The notes: generated from the sequence alone by a model not told the origin. Positions 47,070 to 57,883 are shown, counted from the first letter of the stretch. The stretch: 64,000 bases of DNA from Furfurilactobacillus milii (GCF_009864005.1 NZ_WEZQ01000006.1:61467-125466), one strand, 5' to 3'. Made by a program: numbers and translations.

Positions 47070-47162
47070 ATCATCTAAGTTGCTTAAACTTCATTGTCGC
47101 TATTTCAAACGACAATTTAGTAAGCCTTTGTACCGACATTAATCATCAACAATCACCGTTTG

Positions 47163-50100
47163 CTAACGCTTGTCAGTAGCTTTCTCAAGGCCGTCGTGCT
47201 TGCGCCGCTTTGCCATGTACATTGCCGATCCGGCAGTTAATCCTGCCACACCAAGCAAGCCCATGACGCCGGCAGTACTTGTGTTTTCACCGGTATCCGG
47301 CAAAATACCATCTGTTGCAGGAGTCGTAGCTGGCGTTTCGCCCTTAACACCATTGACGCTTGTCGAGGTCGAGCCACTGCTCAAACGAACTGTGGTCGAT
47401 GCCATTGTTCCAACACCTGCATTAGCCAGTGGTTGAACCACAGGATTGTCGGTTCTATTAGCTGCCGTACTTGTTGTGAAACCACTAGTCGTTGGTGTCA
47501 CAGCAGATTCTGCAGGAGCGGCATTCACAGTGTTGCCATGTTGAGCAACTCCCGTTGACGTTGCGTTTGACTCAGAACCCGTGGCATTCGTCTTTGGCGC
47601 GCTGAGTCCAGTACCAGTTGTAGCCGAGCCGTTCGATGGATTACTGTTGGCTGTAGTGCTTGAGGTTGTGGTAGCTGGACTAGTGCTATTAGTTCCAGCA
47701 GTCGAGCCAGTATTGTTAGCTGGGGCACCAGAACTTTGATTGCCCGCATTAGTTGGTGTTGTTCCAGTGCTATTAGAACCAGCGGCATTTGAACCGTTCG
47801 TTCCGGAGCCAGCATTATTAGTCGGACTAGCAGAGCCAGCACTTGTTGAGTTGCCAGTAGTTGAACCGGAACCAGGGTTGGTAGCTGTTGAACCTGCTGC
47901 ACTGCTGCTATCGCTGCCAGCTGTGCTGCCACTCGTTGGTGCCGTGTTGTCATAGAAGTCTTTCTTCGGAACTTCTACGCCGACCGCATCAATCAATTCC
48001 CTGAATCGTGAGACAGTGCCGTCAGGATTGATCTTCGTGCCAATGCTGCCTTTGGTTGGACCGTCAACAGTCATCGTGCCGTCTGAATCAACGGTAACCG
48101 GCGTGGTGCCAACCATTGCGCTGCCACCTTTCGTAGGAATCGTTGCCGTGCCAGTGACTTTTCCATCTTTGTCGGTCGTCGTTGCGGTTGTGGTACCATC
48201 AGCGTTCTTAGTTAACGTTAATGTTGTGCCATCACTGCCTTTGAGCGTAGCGCCCGTCACTGCCTTTGTCGTTGGATCAGTCGTAACACTAACCGTGCTG
48301 CCATCGGGATTCGTCTGAACCGTAGTCTTCGGTTGTGTGTTGTCGTAGAACTCACCCTTTGATACAAACGTTGAGACTGGATCAACCCGTGACTTAAAGC
48401 GTGCAATCGTGCCATCAGGATTTACCCGTGTCGTTGTCCCATCGGGCGTAGTGGCCTGATCAGTTAAAGTACCGTCCGAGCCAACACTAACTTTGGCATT
48501 ACCGACTGTGGCATCTCCACCGCCTTCAGGAATAGTCTTGGTATCAGTTACTTTGCCATCTTTATCGGTAGCTGTTACCGTCGTTGTTCCATCAGGATTC
48601 TTAGCAAACGTTGTCTTGGAACCATCGGTAGCACCAAACGTGGCCCCCGTGACCTTCTTACTTGGATCACGGTCAACAATGGTGTAACTGCCGTCAGGGT
48701 TAAATTGCTTGTCAGACGTGCTACCATCTGGGTTCGTTGTTAACTCTTCGGTGACGTTTCCGTTTCGTCCCTTCGTTGTCTGAACAGTGCCCTTACCGTC
48801 TGTTGTTGGCGTTGTAATCGTCTGTTTACCAGTCGTTGGATCCGTCGTCGTGGACGAAATCAAATTACCAGCTGGATCCTTCTTGACCACGGTTGTAGTT
48901 CCGTCACTATTTGGCGTCGTAGTCGTTGTGTCACCATGAGGATCCGTAACTGTTGACGAGATTGGCTTGCCACTTGGATCGGTTGTGGTAGAAGTTGAAC
49001 CGCCATCTGATGTTGGTTTTGTCGTTGTATTGGAAATCGGCTTACCATCAGAACCGGTCGTTTGACTTGTCGAACCGCCATCGCTCGTTGGCGTGGTGAC
49101 CGTCTTATCGCCAGTCTTTGGATCCGTTGTCGTAGTCTTAACTGGCTTACCGTTTGAATCCTCAATCACGTCTTTGATGACGTTGCCATTTGGATCTTTC
49201 GTCACAACTTCTTGCCCACCACCTGTGATTGGCGTCGTTGTAATGGTATTACCAGTCTTTGGATCAGTGACCACCGTCTTAATTATGTTGCCATTTGGAT
49301 CCTCAGTAACTGTCTTAATCACGTTACCTTGCGGATCCTTCGTCACAATCTGTTTGCCACCACCTGACGTTGGCGTGGTGATATCCGTATCTGCTGGATT
49401 ATCTTTATTCGGTGTTGTCGTGGTCGTGTTACCAGTAACCGGATCCGTCTTGCTATCAGAAATAACCTTTCCGTTAGCATCCGTCATGGTTGTGCTGATA
49501 ACTTTGCCAGTGCCGTCTGTGACAACCGTCTTACTACCGCCGTCACTCGTTGGCGTAACGGTCGTTGTGTCACCGGTCTTCGGATCCATGGTTTCGGTCT
49601 TAACGACATTGCCATTTGGATCTCGCGTGACCCGTTTGATAACGTTACCGTCAGCATCTGTCATTTCCGTGACCGTACCGCCATCAGACGTCGTTGTAGT
49701 CGTTACCTTTTGCTTAGGATTCGTTGGGTCCGTAACCTGGTGACTAATGATTTGACCATCAGAGCCAGTTGTTTGCGTAATGTGCTGACCGTCAGAGCCG
49801 GTCGTTTCGTGGGTAACATCACCTGTTGTCGGATCAGTCGTTGTCTTGTCAATTTGTTTACCATTTTTATCGGTAAGAGTCGTCGAAATTGTATTGCCAT
49901 TTGGATCAGTGACAACTGTCTTAGATCCGCCATCACTCGTTGGCGTCACGGTTGTGGTATCACCAGTCTTGGGATCCGTGGTTGTCGTCGAAATAGTCTT
50001 GCCACTTGGATCCTTAACGACCGTGTGCTCACCACCGTCAGTCGTTGGCGTTGTGGTAGTAGTATTGCCAGTCTTGGGATCCGTGGTCGTGGACGAAATC

Positions 50101-53100
50101 AGCTTGCCAGTTGAATCCTTGGTTGTTTCAGAAATTGTCTTGCCACTGGCATCCGTTACGATTGTGTGTGTACCACCGTCGTTGGTTGGCGTTGTCGTGG
50201 TTGTATCACCGGTTGCCGGATCGGTTGTAATTTCATTGGTTGTCTTACCAGTTGAATCCTTGGTAACATCAGAGATTACTTTACCATTTGGATCGGTAAT
50301 CACCGTGTGAGTACCGCCATCCGTGGTTGGAGTGGTTGTCGTGGTGTTACCAGTCTTTGGATCAACGGTACTCGTTGAAACTGGTTTGCCATTGACATCG
50401 GTAATCGTAGTACTGATTACTTTCCCGTTTGGATCGGTAACAACTGTCTTCTGACCACCTTCACTCATTGGCGTGGTTGTCGTGGTGTCGCCAGTCTTTG
50501 GATCAACGGTGCTAGTCGAAACTGGTTTGCCATTTGCGTCGGTAATTGTGGTGCTAATTACTTTGCCGTTTGGATCAGTAACAACTGTCTTTTGACCGCC
50601 GCCACTCACTGGTGTCGTTGTGGTCGTGTCACCAGTCTTCGGATCAACGGTGCTAGTCGAAACTGGTTTGCCGTTTGCATCGGTAATTGTGGTGCTGATT
50701 ACTTTGCCGTTTGAATCGGTAACAACCGTCTTCTGACCGCCGTCATTCATTGGCGTAACAATCGTGGTGTCGTTAGTCGCTGGATCAGTGGTGCTCGTTT
50801 CAATCGTTTTACCAGCCGCTGTCTTCTTGACGGTTTGAGTACCGCCGCCACTTGTTAGCGTAGTCGTCGTGGTGTTGCCAAACGGATCTTTAGTCTGTGT
50901 GGACGTTGTTACACCGTTCTTATCCTTGGCAACAGTGGTAACGGAACCATCATCATTAGGAGTTGTGGTTACCGTTGAATTGTCGCTATTGGTAACAATC
51001 TTCTGGGTTACGTTGCCGGCAGGATCCTTCTTCGTCTCTGTAGAACCACCGTCCGAACCAGGCTTAACGTCATCCGTCGAACCATCTCTGTTGGTGGTCA
51101 ATGTGTCAATAACTTTGCCGTTCTTATCCTTGGTTGTAGTTGTCGTTGAGCCATCAGCGTTCTTTACAGTAGTTGTCTCAGTGCCGTCACTATTTTCAAC
51201 AGTGCCTGCACCAGGTGTCATATTGGTGTAACTGGTATGCGCGGTCGTGTAATCAGTCGCAGCCTTATCAACATTAGTTTTAGCCGCTTGTAGGTTAGCG
51301 TCAGCATCTTTGGCCGCTTGTGCGGCAGCAGCTGCATTAGTCTTGTCGGCATCCGTAGCATCAGCACCGCTAGTGGCATCTGTTAACGCCTTTGCCTCAG
51401 CAGTTGCTGTGCTTGAAGCGGCACTAGCAGCGTTATATTGAGCGGTTGCCTTGGTGTTGTCAGCACTGGCTGCTGACAAAGCATCACTGGCGGCATCTTG
51501 GTTGCCCTTAGTAATCTCTTCGTTTGCAGTCTTCAATTGCGCCGCGGCATCACTAGCCGCAGCACTGGCTGCTGCCGTAGCGACGTTGGCTTTAGCAGCA
51601 TCATATGTGGCCTGTGCCGCTTTGGCAGCGTTTGTCGCAGTCTGAGCGGCCTTCGTAGCATCAAAAGCCTTTTGCATTGCGGTTGTGGCGGTTGCACTGG
51701 CCGATGTGGCCGCAGCCTGAGCAGCTGCGGTACCGGCTTTAGTTGCAGCAGCAACTGCATCGCTAGCGGCTGCACTGGCTGCGGTAGCTTCACTAGTTGC
51801 CTTGACAGCGTTACTTGTCGCTTGCGAAGCCAAATTAGTGGCACTAGCAACGTTAACCGCATCACTGATCAACGCATCCGTAGCATCTGAACCAGCCTTT
51901 GTTAAGGTTGCAACATTTGTAGCGGCACTGTTAGCAGCAATTGCAGCATTATTTGCGTCAACCGCATTGCTGTCTGCTGTCGTTGCATCGCTGGTAGCAT
52001 CTGATGATGCTGTCGTCGCTTTGATTACCGCTTCGCTAGTTGCAGGATCTACAGTCGTCCCAGTATCAGCCATTGCTTCAGCAACCTTGCGTGTCGCTTG
52101 AACGGTGGCTTGAATAGCCGTCAAGTTCGTTTGAGCAGTCGCGGCAGCGTCACTAGCCGTCTTGTAAGCATTGGCAGCATTCGTAGCAGCTGTCTTGTCA
52201 TTATCAGTAGCCGTTGGTAATGATGCTGCCGCGCTCGTCGCATCAGCCTCTGACTGAGCGACTTTCAGAGCATCACTTGCTTGACTCAACGCTTTAGTAG
52301 CTTGATTGACATCTGTGTCGGCCGCGCTTAATGCTGCCAAAGCAGAAGTTTTATCGCCTTTAGTAATTGCGTCGCTGGCCGCTGCATTTTGCTTTTGAGC
52401 ATCCTTAATTGCGGTATTGGCAGTCGATGTTGCGATGTTTGCACGAGCTGCATCATAAGCCGCAGTTGCAGCAACCACAGCATTTGCAACGCTATTTGCA
52501 GCGGTTGTAGCTGTAGCTGCGTTATCCACCGCCTTCTCTGCTGCTATAGCAGCTTCGTTGGCTAATGTCTTGGCTTCTGGTGTATTTGCAGCGACTGCAG
52601 CCGATTGTGCTTGAGCAGCAGCAGCCGAAGCAGCATTTGCTTCAGCGGTTGCACGCTGAGCGTTTAGAGCAGCTTGTGAGGCCAAGCCCTTAGCCGTCGT
52701 GTAATTGATAGCCGCATTGATTAAATCAGTGGTGCCATCTGACCCTTGTGCTGCTAAACTTGCTGCCTGTGAAGCTGCCTTAGTTGCACTTGCTGCATTG
52801 TCCGCAGCGGCACTAGCATTGGCTGTCGCATTTTCAGCATCAGAATTAGCAGTTGTTGCGTTTGATGTTGCCTCACCAGCTGCCGTTCCCGTCGTTTGAG
52901 AAGCACTCATAAATTGCAAACCGTTAATTGCATCAAGCAATGTATTGGTAGCGTCAGTTATTTGTGTTGCCGTCAATGTATCGGCCGGTTTAGCATCCAA
53001 CAATGTCGCTGCCGTTAAGGCGGACTGCATGTTACTCCACGTTGTTGGCGTGTACTTTTGCGCCTCAGTAGCGGCTGGAGCGGACTTAATGGCTGCTTCT

Positions 53101-56087
53101 AATCCGTTCTTTGATTTCGTAATTTGTGTAATGGCCGCATCAAGATTCTTGACAGCCTCGTTAACGGCATCCTGGGTAGCTGCTTTATCGTTATTAACGG
53201 TTGTTGCTGCTGTCATCTGTTTGCTCAAGTTAGCCCAGTCATCCTTAGTCGCAGTCGCGTACGCAGGATCAGCCATGCTGCCTTGAACCGTGGTGCCATC
53301 AGAAATGGCTGCGTTTAAGACATCTTTATTAGCTAATACATAAATAGAATCAGATACGTTGGTATCCAAGTCAGTCAGTTGAACCCCTGTTGGTTGAACT
53401 GCATTAGTACCCGAAACGATACCGTGCAAAACGTGCGCAGTTGCCTGAACATACTTACCAGCTGTTAACGGTGTGCCGACGGTGCTTGTCCATGAACCGT
53501 CCTTTTCCACCTGCGTGTTGTTAGAAGCGTTCACTGAACCATCTGGGTTGTAAACCGTCACAGTAACGGTGTAAACGTTCATGTCATTCGGTGAAACTTT
53601 CTTGTTTACCGCATCGGAAGCAGTAACCGTGGATGCAACCAAACTTGAGATGGTCCCAGTAATCTTAGAGGAGCCAACTTTAACAGTGTCGGAATCAACG
53701 TAAACAAATGGCGTCTGTGCTGACGGCACACTCGCAATGGCATAACCCATGGTACCTTGCGAAATAGCACCACTAATTGTGTTGACCCGTTGAATGTAGG
53801 CTGTCACAATATCGCCCGTTTGCACAGTGACACCACTCATCGTTGTGCCATCGTGTTGACCAAAGCTAGCTGTGTAATTACCGTTACTATCGATGTTGCC
53901 AACCGCAGTTGCAACTACCTGATAGGCAGTAGACTTGGTGCCATCAGAATTGGTGATTGTAACTTTCTTCGTATCGTTAAAGACAACTTGGTAAGTGTCG
54001 CCAGGATCATCTGTTGTGTGATCGACATCAACATTCCCAGTAATAGTGTTGGTTCCTTGAACAATATCAGACGATACATTGCTTGTCTTAAATTGTGGTA
54101 CGGCTTGTTGAACTAAGTTCTCTTTCGGCTCATTGGTTGTTGACGTAAGACCGACCATTGCAATACCGCCATCAGAACGGCCATTTACCAAAGCATCAGG
54201 CGCGGTGACTGCAGCGCTTGAATAGTCAAAACCAGCATCAGAAGGCGTCGTATTGTCTGCCACCGCACTAGCATAGTGGTTTGCCAAAACAGTCGATTTA
54301 CCAATTTGAGAAATGCTTGGCAATCCATTGATATGTGATTCAACAACGACTGCATTATCTGACTGGTCACCTGTTGTTCTTGCAAGCCATTGATGCGTCT
54401 CTTTAGCCCACTTGGAAATACCAAGTCTGAACCAGAATTGATCACTGTTATTCGTTCCTGTATTCGGTAGCTTACCTGTGATAATTGTTAATACTGGTTG
54501 CCCCTGAGCATTGAAACTCAATGACAACTTGAAGTCGGAAACCGATCCCTCGGTGTCGGAAAGCACGTGAGTTGCCGCTAAAGCCTTAGCTAAGGGTTCA
54601 GCGCTCTTAGGCTCAATATTTCCATAAGTTAAACCCGTGCCATTATCTTGCGGCTTGGAACCACCACTAACCGAAACATCATATGCAATTGTTGTGTAAT
54701 CTTGCCAATTAGTAGTCTTAAAGAATGGCGTTAAACTAGCCGGTAATGTGATTGTTGTAATGATTGTCCCATTGCCTTTGTTCGTTTTGTTGAATGCACC
54801 GGCTGCACCGAAGCTAATATCGTGACCAGTGTCAGTCGTACTTACAGTATCCCAAGGTGAACTACCAAGTGTCATCGTGCCCGAGGACTTTTGAATATCA
54901 GCTCCCGATGTTCCCGTTTGAGCATCAGTTAATAGCAACAAGTTATTGAAGTAGAATGGCAGGTCACTAATTGCCTGATTGAGTTTAACTGTATCTAAAC
55001 TGCCTGTATCCATAAGGTTAGTAGCATTATCCAAAATCGACTTGTAAATGCTGTATGTTTCATTCGTGTACAAACTTGGTGACTGCGCGACTTCACTGTT
55101 CAGTATTTGTGCTAATTGCGCACGCGCAGTAGCTGCGGCACTATCATTAGCAATGGTGGCCCAAATGGCCTTTCGCAAATTCGACGTATCTGTTTTGACT
55201 GAATCTGATGATGGTTCATCGTATAGATCACTGACGGCGTTGGAACGGGCATTAACCAAGTTTGTATAAGTCTTACTGTCGAAGCTAGCCGGGTTAAGTA
55301 GCTTGGAATTGTTGATCATTTTGTTCAAATCATTCCAAGCAGAATCAGAAACCGTTGTTAACTGGTTAACGGCATTCTGTACGGCGGTTGTTGCACTGAC
55401 TAGTTCGTCAGTTGTCGTCGTTTTCAGCGGATCGCCGTTTGAATCAAGCAATGCTTGTGCTGATTGAACAGCCATGTTCAAATTATACGTACTATCGGTG
55501 CTGTAAGCGCCACCATTATTTTCGGCAAGTAACTGTTTCGCACCAGTAATTGTGGTATTCAGATCATCTTGCGCAACTTTTTCACTAACCAATTGTTGAG
55601 TAGCCTGCTTCAAATTGAAGATGGCATTACTCAACTGATCCTGCGTTGCGGCGTTGTTATTCATAACCGCCCGCGCATAAACATATGCGCTCGTAAAAGC
55701 ATCCCAACTAGCCTTAGTGTAGGCGCTGTACGCGTAGTTCGTTGCAGTTGCATCAGAAGACTGGAAATTCATATAAGTAGACTTAGCAGTGTTCAATTGG
55801 TCCTGTAAGTTTTTCAAAGATCCGGCCGGAATTAATGCCGATTCAGCAGCATTTAATGCTGTTAAAGCATCCTGAATGTCTTGGGCTGAGCTAGATGCGG
55901 TTAACTTTTGAGCAACTGCCTGAGCGTTCTTCAAACTTTGAATCGAAGCAATTGTGAATGTACCAGCATTGTCAATTGAAGTAGCTGCACTGTTGAGTGA
56001 GGTTGTTAATTTATCAAACAAAACATCCGCTTTATTCAGTTGAAGGTTAGCTGTCGCATCATTAAGCTTCTTACTCAAGACGGCCAA
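47163..56087 (-). CDS. Giant LPxTG adhesin, C-terminal part after a frameshift (copy 2)
   Basis: A 2974-codon frame; homology to adhesin 1 extends further up to about 56322, where the frame changes, so the listed start is only the first possible start codon. In order it carries FIVAR-like helical repeats, a beta-rich domain ([18 protein letters not shown]), a beta-sandwich region ([14 protein letters not shown]), FIVAR-like units, a long Ala-rich helical region with two similar blocks (51.2-52.9 kb), Ser/Thr-rich DPxGK repeats (48.0-51.2 kb), a Ser/Asn/Thr linker and LPDTGEN with a hydrophobic span and AKRRKH tail. Without the signal peptide this part cannot be exported by itself. Confidence 0.85.
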   Translation of the reverse strand: MAVLSKKLNDATANLQLNKADVLFDKLTTSLNSAATSIDNAGTFTIASIQSLKNAQAVAQKLTASSSAQDIQDALTALNAAESALIPAGSLKNLQDQLNTAKSTYMNFQSSDATATNYAYSAYTKASWDAFTSAYVYARAVMNNNAATQDQLSNAIFNLKQATQQLVSEKVAQDDLNTTITGAKQLLAENNGGAYSTDSTYNLNMAVQSAQALLDSNGDPLKTTTTDELVSATTAVQNAVNQLTTVSDSAWNDLNKMINNSKLLNPASFDSKTYTNLVNARSNAVSDLYDEPSSDSVKTDTSNLRKAIWATIANDSAAATARAQLAQILNSEVAQSPSLYTNETYSIYKSILDNATNLMDTGSLDTVKLNQAISDLPFYFNNLLLLTDAQTGTSGADIQKSSGTMTLGSSPWDTVSTTDTGHDISFGAAGAFNKTNKGNGTIITTITLPASLTPFFKTTNWQDYTTIAYDVSVSGGSKPQDNGTGLTYGNIEPKSAEPLAKALAATHVLSDTEGSVSDFKLSLSFNAQGQPVLTIITGKLPNTGTNNSDQFWFRLGISKWAKETHQWLARTTGDQSDNAVVVESHINGLPSISQIGKSTVLANHYASAVADNTTPSDAGFDYSSAAVTAPDALVNGRSDGGIAMVGLTSTTNEPKENLVQQAVPQFKTSNVSSDIVQGTNTITGNVDVDHTTDDPGDTYQVVFNDTKKVTITNSDGTKSTAYQVVATAVGNIDSNGNYTASFGQHDGTTMSGVTVQTGDIVTAYIQRVNTISGAISQGTMGYAIASVPSAQTPFVYVDSDTVKVGSSKITGTISSLVASTVTASDAVNKKVSPNDMNVYTVTVTVYNPDGSVNASNNTQVEKDGSWTSTVGTPLTAGKYVQATAHVLHGIVSGTNAVQPTGVQLTDLDTNVSDSIYVLANKDVLNAAISDGTTVQGSMADPAYATATKDDWANLSKQMTAATTVNNDKAATQDAVNEAVKNLDAAITQITKSKNGLEAAIKSAPAATEAQKYTPTTWSNMQSALTAATLLDAKPADTLTATQITDATNTLLDAINGLQFMSASQTTGTAAGEATSNATTANSDAENATANASAAADNAASATKAASQAASLAAQGSDGTTDLINAAINYTTAKGLASQAALNAQRATAEANAASAAAAQAQSAAVAANTPEAKTLANEAAIAAEKAVDNAATATTAANSVANAVVAATAAYDAARANIATSTANTAIKDAQKQNAAASDAITKGDKTSALAALSAADTDVNQATKALSQASDALKVAQSEADATSAAASLPTATDNDKTAATNAANAYKTASDAAATAQTNLTAIQATVQATRKVAEAMADTGTTVDPATSEAVIKATTASSDATSDATTADSNAVDANNAAIAANSAATNVATLTKAGSDATDALISDAVNVASATNLASQATSNAVKATSEATAASAAASDAVAAATKAGTAAAQAAATSASATATTAMQKAFDATKAAQTATNAAKAAQATYDAAKANVATAAASAAASDAAAQLKTANEEITKGNQDAASDALSAASADNTKATAQYNAASAASSTATAEAKALTDATSGADATDADKTNAAAAAQAAKDADANLQAAKTNVDKAATDYTTAHTSYTNMTPGAGTVENSDGTETTTVKNADGSTTTTTKDKNGKVIDTLTTNRDGSTDDVKPGSDGGSTETKKDPAGNVTQKIVTNSDNSTVTTTPNDDGSVTTVAKDKNGVTTSTQTKDPFGNTTTTTLTSGGGTQTVKKTAAGKTIETSTTDPATNDTTIVTPMNDGGQKTVVTDSNGKVISTTITDANGKPVSTSTVDPKTGDTTTTTPVSGGGQKTVVTDPNGKVISTTITDANGKPVSTSTVDPKTGDTTTTTPMSEGGQKTVVTDPNGKVISTTITDVNGKPVSTSTVDPKTGNTTTTTPTTDGGTHTVITDPNGKVISDVTKDSTGKTTNEITTDPATGDTTTTTPTNDGGTHTIVTDASGKTISETTKDSTGKLISSTTTDPKTGNTTTTTPTTDGGEHTVVKDPSGKTISTTTTDPKTGDTTTVTPTSDGGSKTVVTDPNGNTISTTLTDKNGKQIDKTTTDPTTGDVTHETTGSDGQHITQTTGSDGQIISHQVTDPTNPKQKVTTTTTSDGGTVTEMTDADGNVIKRVTRDPNGNVVKTETMDPKTGDTTTVTPTSDGGSKTVVTDGTGKVISTTMTDANGKVISDSKTDPVTGNTTTTTPNKDNPADTDITTPTSGGGKQIVTKDPQGNVIKTVTEDPNGNIIKTVVTDPKTGNTITTTPITGGGQEVVTKDPNGNVIKDVIEDSNGKPVKTTTTDPKTGDKTVTTPTSDGGSTSQTTGSDGKPISNTTTKPTSDGGSTSTTTDPSGKPISSTVTDPHGDTTTTTPNSDGTTTVVKKDPAGNLISSTTTDPTTGKQTITTPTTDGKGTVQTTKGRNGNVTEELTTNPDGSTSDKQFNPDGSYTIVDRDPSKKVTGATFGATDGSKTTFAKNPDGTTTVTATDKDGKVTDTKTIPEGGGDATVGNAKVSVGSDGTLTDQATTPDGTTTRVNPDGTIARFKSRVDPVSTFVSKGEFYDNTQPKTTVQTNPDGSTVSVTTDPTTKAVTGATLKGSDGTTLTLTKNADGTTTATTTDKDGKVTGTATIPTKGGSAMVGTTPVTVDSDGTMTVDGPTKGSIGTKINPDGTVSRFRELIDAVGVEVPKKDFYDNTAPTSGSTAGSDSSSAAGSTATNPGSGSTTGNSTSAGSASPTNNAGSGTNGSNAAGSNSTGTTPTNAGNQSSGAPANNTGSTAGTNSTSPATTTSSTTANSNPSNGSATTGTGLSAPKTNATGSESNATSTGVAQHGNTVNAAPAESAVTPTTSGFTTSTAANRTDNPVVQPLANAGVGTMASTTVRLSSGSTSTSVNGVKGETPATTPATDGILPDTGENTSTAGVMGLLGVAGLTAGSAMYMAKRRKHDGLEKATDKR
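48000..51225 (-). repeat. Ser/Thr-rich DPxGK repeats of adhesin 2
   Basis: About 1070 codons of repeats close to [25 protein letters not shown], several consecutive units almost identical at the DNA level between 50.2 and 50.75 kb. They are homologous to the repeats of adhesin 1 but longer, and no Gly-X-Y block is present. Confidence 0.85.
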
Positions 56088-56305
56088 CGTGTTAGCAGTT
56101 GTTTGGTTGTTTAAAGCTGCAGATTGAGCCGCTGACAGTGCATCTTGATAAGCCTGCCATGTGGCAATCGTGTATTTCGATGCATCGCTAGTAGGATACT
56201 GTTTTTGATCAGTTTCAATAAGTTTATTCGTATCACCAGCCGCGTCAGAGCCTGGATTAGTAACCAGCCCATCTAATGCACTCTGAATTTGTTGTTGCGC
56301 CTGAT

Positions 56306-57286
56306 TTAAAGCGACGGGTGAGAACTATCAGTCAAACCGGACGCATTCGCTAAAGCCGTGTTCAGTTCAGCATACGATGCCGCCGTGAATTTGGAGCGTA
56401 CAACATCGTGGGCATTTGTCAGTGCGCTATTGTACGCTGTCCAGGCACTGTTAGATGTTGCTCCGGCCGCGTTCGAGGTAGCGTTTGAAGTAGCATCGGA
56501 TGTTGACGTACCAGCAGCGCTGGTCGCATCCATCCGGGTAATTTCTTGAGGTGTGCCAGTTTCGGCAAACACCTTAAGTGCAGCCGCTTTAGCATCAGCC
56601 ACCTGCTGGTTCGTTGCACCATTTGGCAATGCAGTAACAGTTGGCGCCTGACTTGCTGGCTGGACAACTGCTTGAGAATTGTTATTGTCAGCAACACTCT
56701 GAGGTGCAGTTGACGTAGCCGCTTGACTAGTTGTTTGTCCAACAACTGGGCTAGTAGATGTAGCGCTTGTTGCCGTAACCGATTGTGGTGCCTGATTAGT
56801 TTGGGCAGAAGCAACTGAATTAGCCTGAGCGCTGGCAGGTGCTTGACTAGTCACAGGTGTTGTGTTGATTTGCAACGGTTGCTGTTGAGTCTTAGTGGCC
56901 TGCACAGCAGATGTTTGTGAAGCTGCTTGACTGACCGGTGCCGTAGAAGTAGCAGTTGTAGTAGCGTTAGTCGCTTGACTTGTCGGCGTTGAGGCCGCAG
57001 AAGTAGGCTGCTGTGCTGCACTGGCAGTCGTCTGGTTTTGCGTCACCGTTGTCGTAAATTCGAGTGGCATGTTAGTTTGCTTTGTTGCATCCGATTGTGG
57101 ATCACTCGGCGTACCACCATTAGCATCCGTCGCCGCTTCAACGTTCTTCTCCCCGTTAACTAAGAAACCTCCAAACGTGAATACAGTGATACCAGCAAAC
57201 AGCCATTGTTTGCCAGACTTGTACATCTTGTAATGCTCTTTCTCACTTGTTATCGTATCCGCGATTTCTTTATTCCTGCGAGACAT
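56306..57286 (-). CDS. Giant adhesin, N-terminal fragment with KxYKxGKxW signal (copy 2)
   Basis: A 326-codon frame starting at the ATG at 57286 (GGGGG spaced 8 bases upstream). It carries KMYKSGKQW, a hydrophobic signal core, a Ser/Thr/Ala/Gln stalk, and the beginning of the first FIVAR-like helix (AELNTALANASGLTD). It then ends in DSSHPSL and a stop, whereas the -1 frame continues with PVALNQAQQQIQSAL, matching adhesin 1. One missing base near 56315-56325 explains this. If real, the fragment would be secreted without an anchor. Confidence 0.85.
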   Translation of the reverse strand: MSRRNKEIADTITSEKEHYKMYKSGKQWLFAGITVFTFGGFLVNGEKNVEAATDANGGTPSDPQSDATKQTNMPLEFTTTVTQNQTTASAAQQPTSAASTPTSQATNATTTATSTAPVSQAASQTSAVQATKTQQQPLQINTTPVTSQAPASAQANSVASAQTNQAPQSVTATSATSTSPVVGQTTSQAATSTAPQSVADNNNSQAVVQPASQAPTVTALPNGATNQQVADAKAAALKVFAETGTPQEITRMDATSAAGTSTSDATSNATSNAAGATSNSAWTAYNSALTNAHDVVRSKFTAASYAELNTALANASGLTDSSHPSL

Positions 57287-57824
57287 AATCATTACCCCCT
57301 TGAAAGCAAATACAAATGTGATTGATTTAATACTCCTTGAGACTAAATCGTCGTCTCGCTATATGTATATCGACGATTAGTCGCAAGATTACACCAAATT
57401 AGATTAGATAAATGACCGTTGTTCAGTTTCATCTTTAACCTGCATTAATGTCTAGTTATTAAACAATAATCACCTCTAACTTGATTCCAAAAGCAGTTTA
57501 GCACGCGTAAATATTATTTGTACACAAATTGCAAACGGCCAAATCAGAATTTTGACTACCATCTACTAAGATTGACAAGACGCCTTTTTGAAGCATTTTC
57601 GAAATCGGTTGTGCGCCATATAGTTTCAAATTTCAAGAGATAAAAAGATAAGCTACTAACATTTACAGTTGCTAACCATTTTAGTTAACAGGCAACGTTA
57701 ATTTTGCTTACATACTGTCCAAGTTTGCATACCTTTTCTTGACTTAATTTAACTGTTTTATTGACAATCTCACATGTCCTATCTTTCGCATTAGGAATTG
57801 GTATAGACGTTGAACCTTTAAAAC
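57287..57824. other. Intergenic region with no gene
   Basis: About 540 AT-rich bases between the adhesin 2 start and the mleR terminator. No supportable open frame, cre site or strong palindrome. It must hold the adhesin 2 promoter, which I cannot place. Confidence 0.4.
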
Positions 57825-57857
57825 CAAAAAATCTCGTTGTCTAAATCGCAACGAGAT
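57825..57857 (-). terminator. Terminator after mleR
   Basis: ATCTCGTTG and CAACGAGAT arms followed by TTTTTT on the minus strand, 27 bases after the regulator stop. Confidence 0.85.
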
Positions 57858-57883
57858 AACTGAAACATATTTTTCTTCTCACA

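Noticed and set aside
56306..56330. Programmed -1 ribosomal frameshift in adhesin 2
   Set aside because: No X XXY YYZ slippery site and no adjacent pseudoknot could be seen; a one-base loss is simpler.
34700..57286. CRISPR array suggested by many short repeats
   Set aside because: Repeats are in-frame coding units without unique equal-length spacers, and no cas genes are present.
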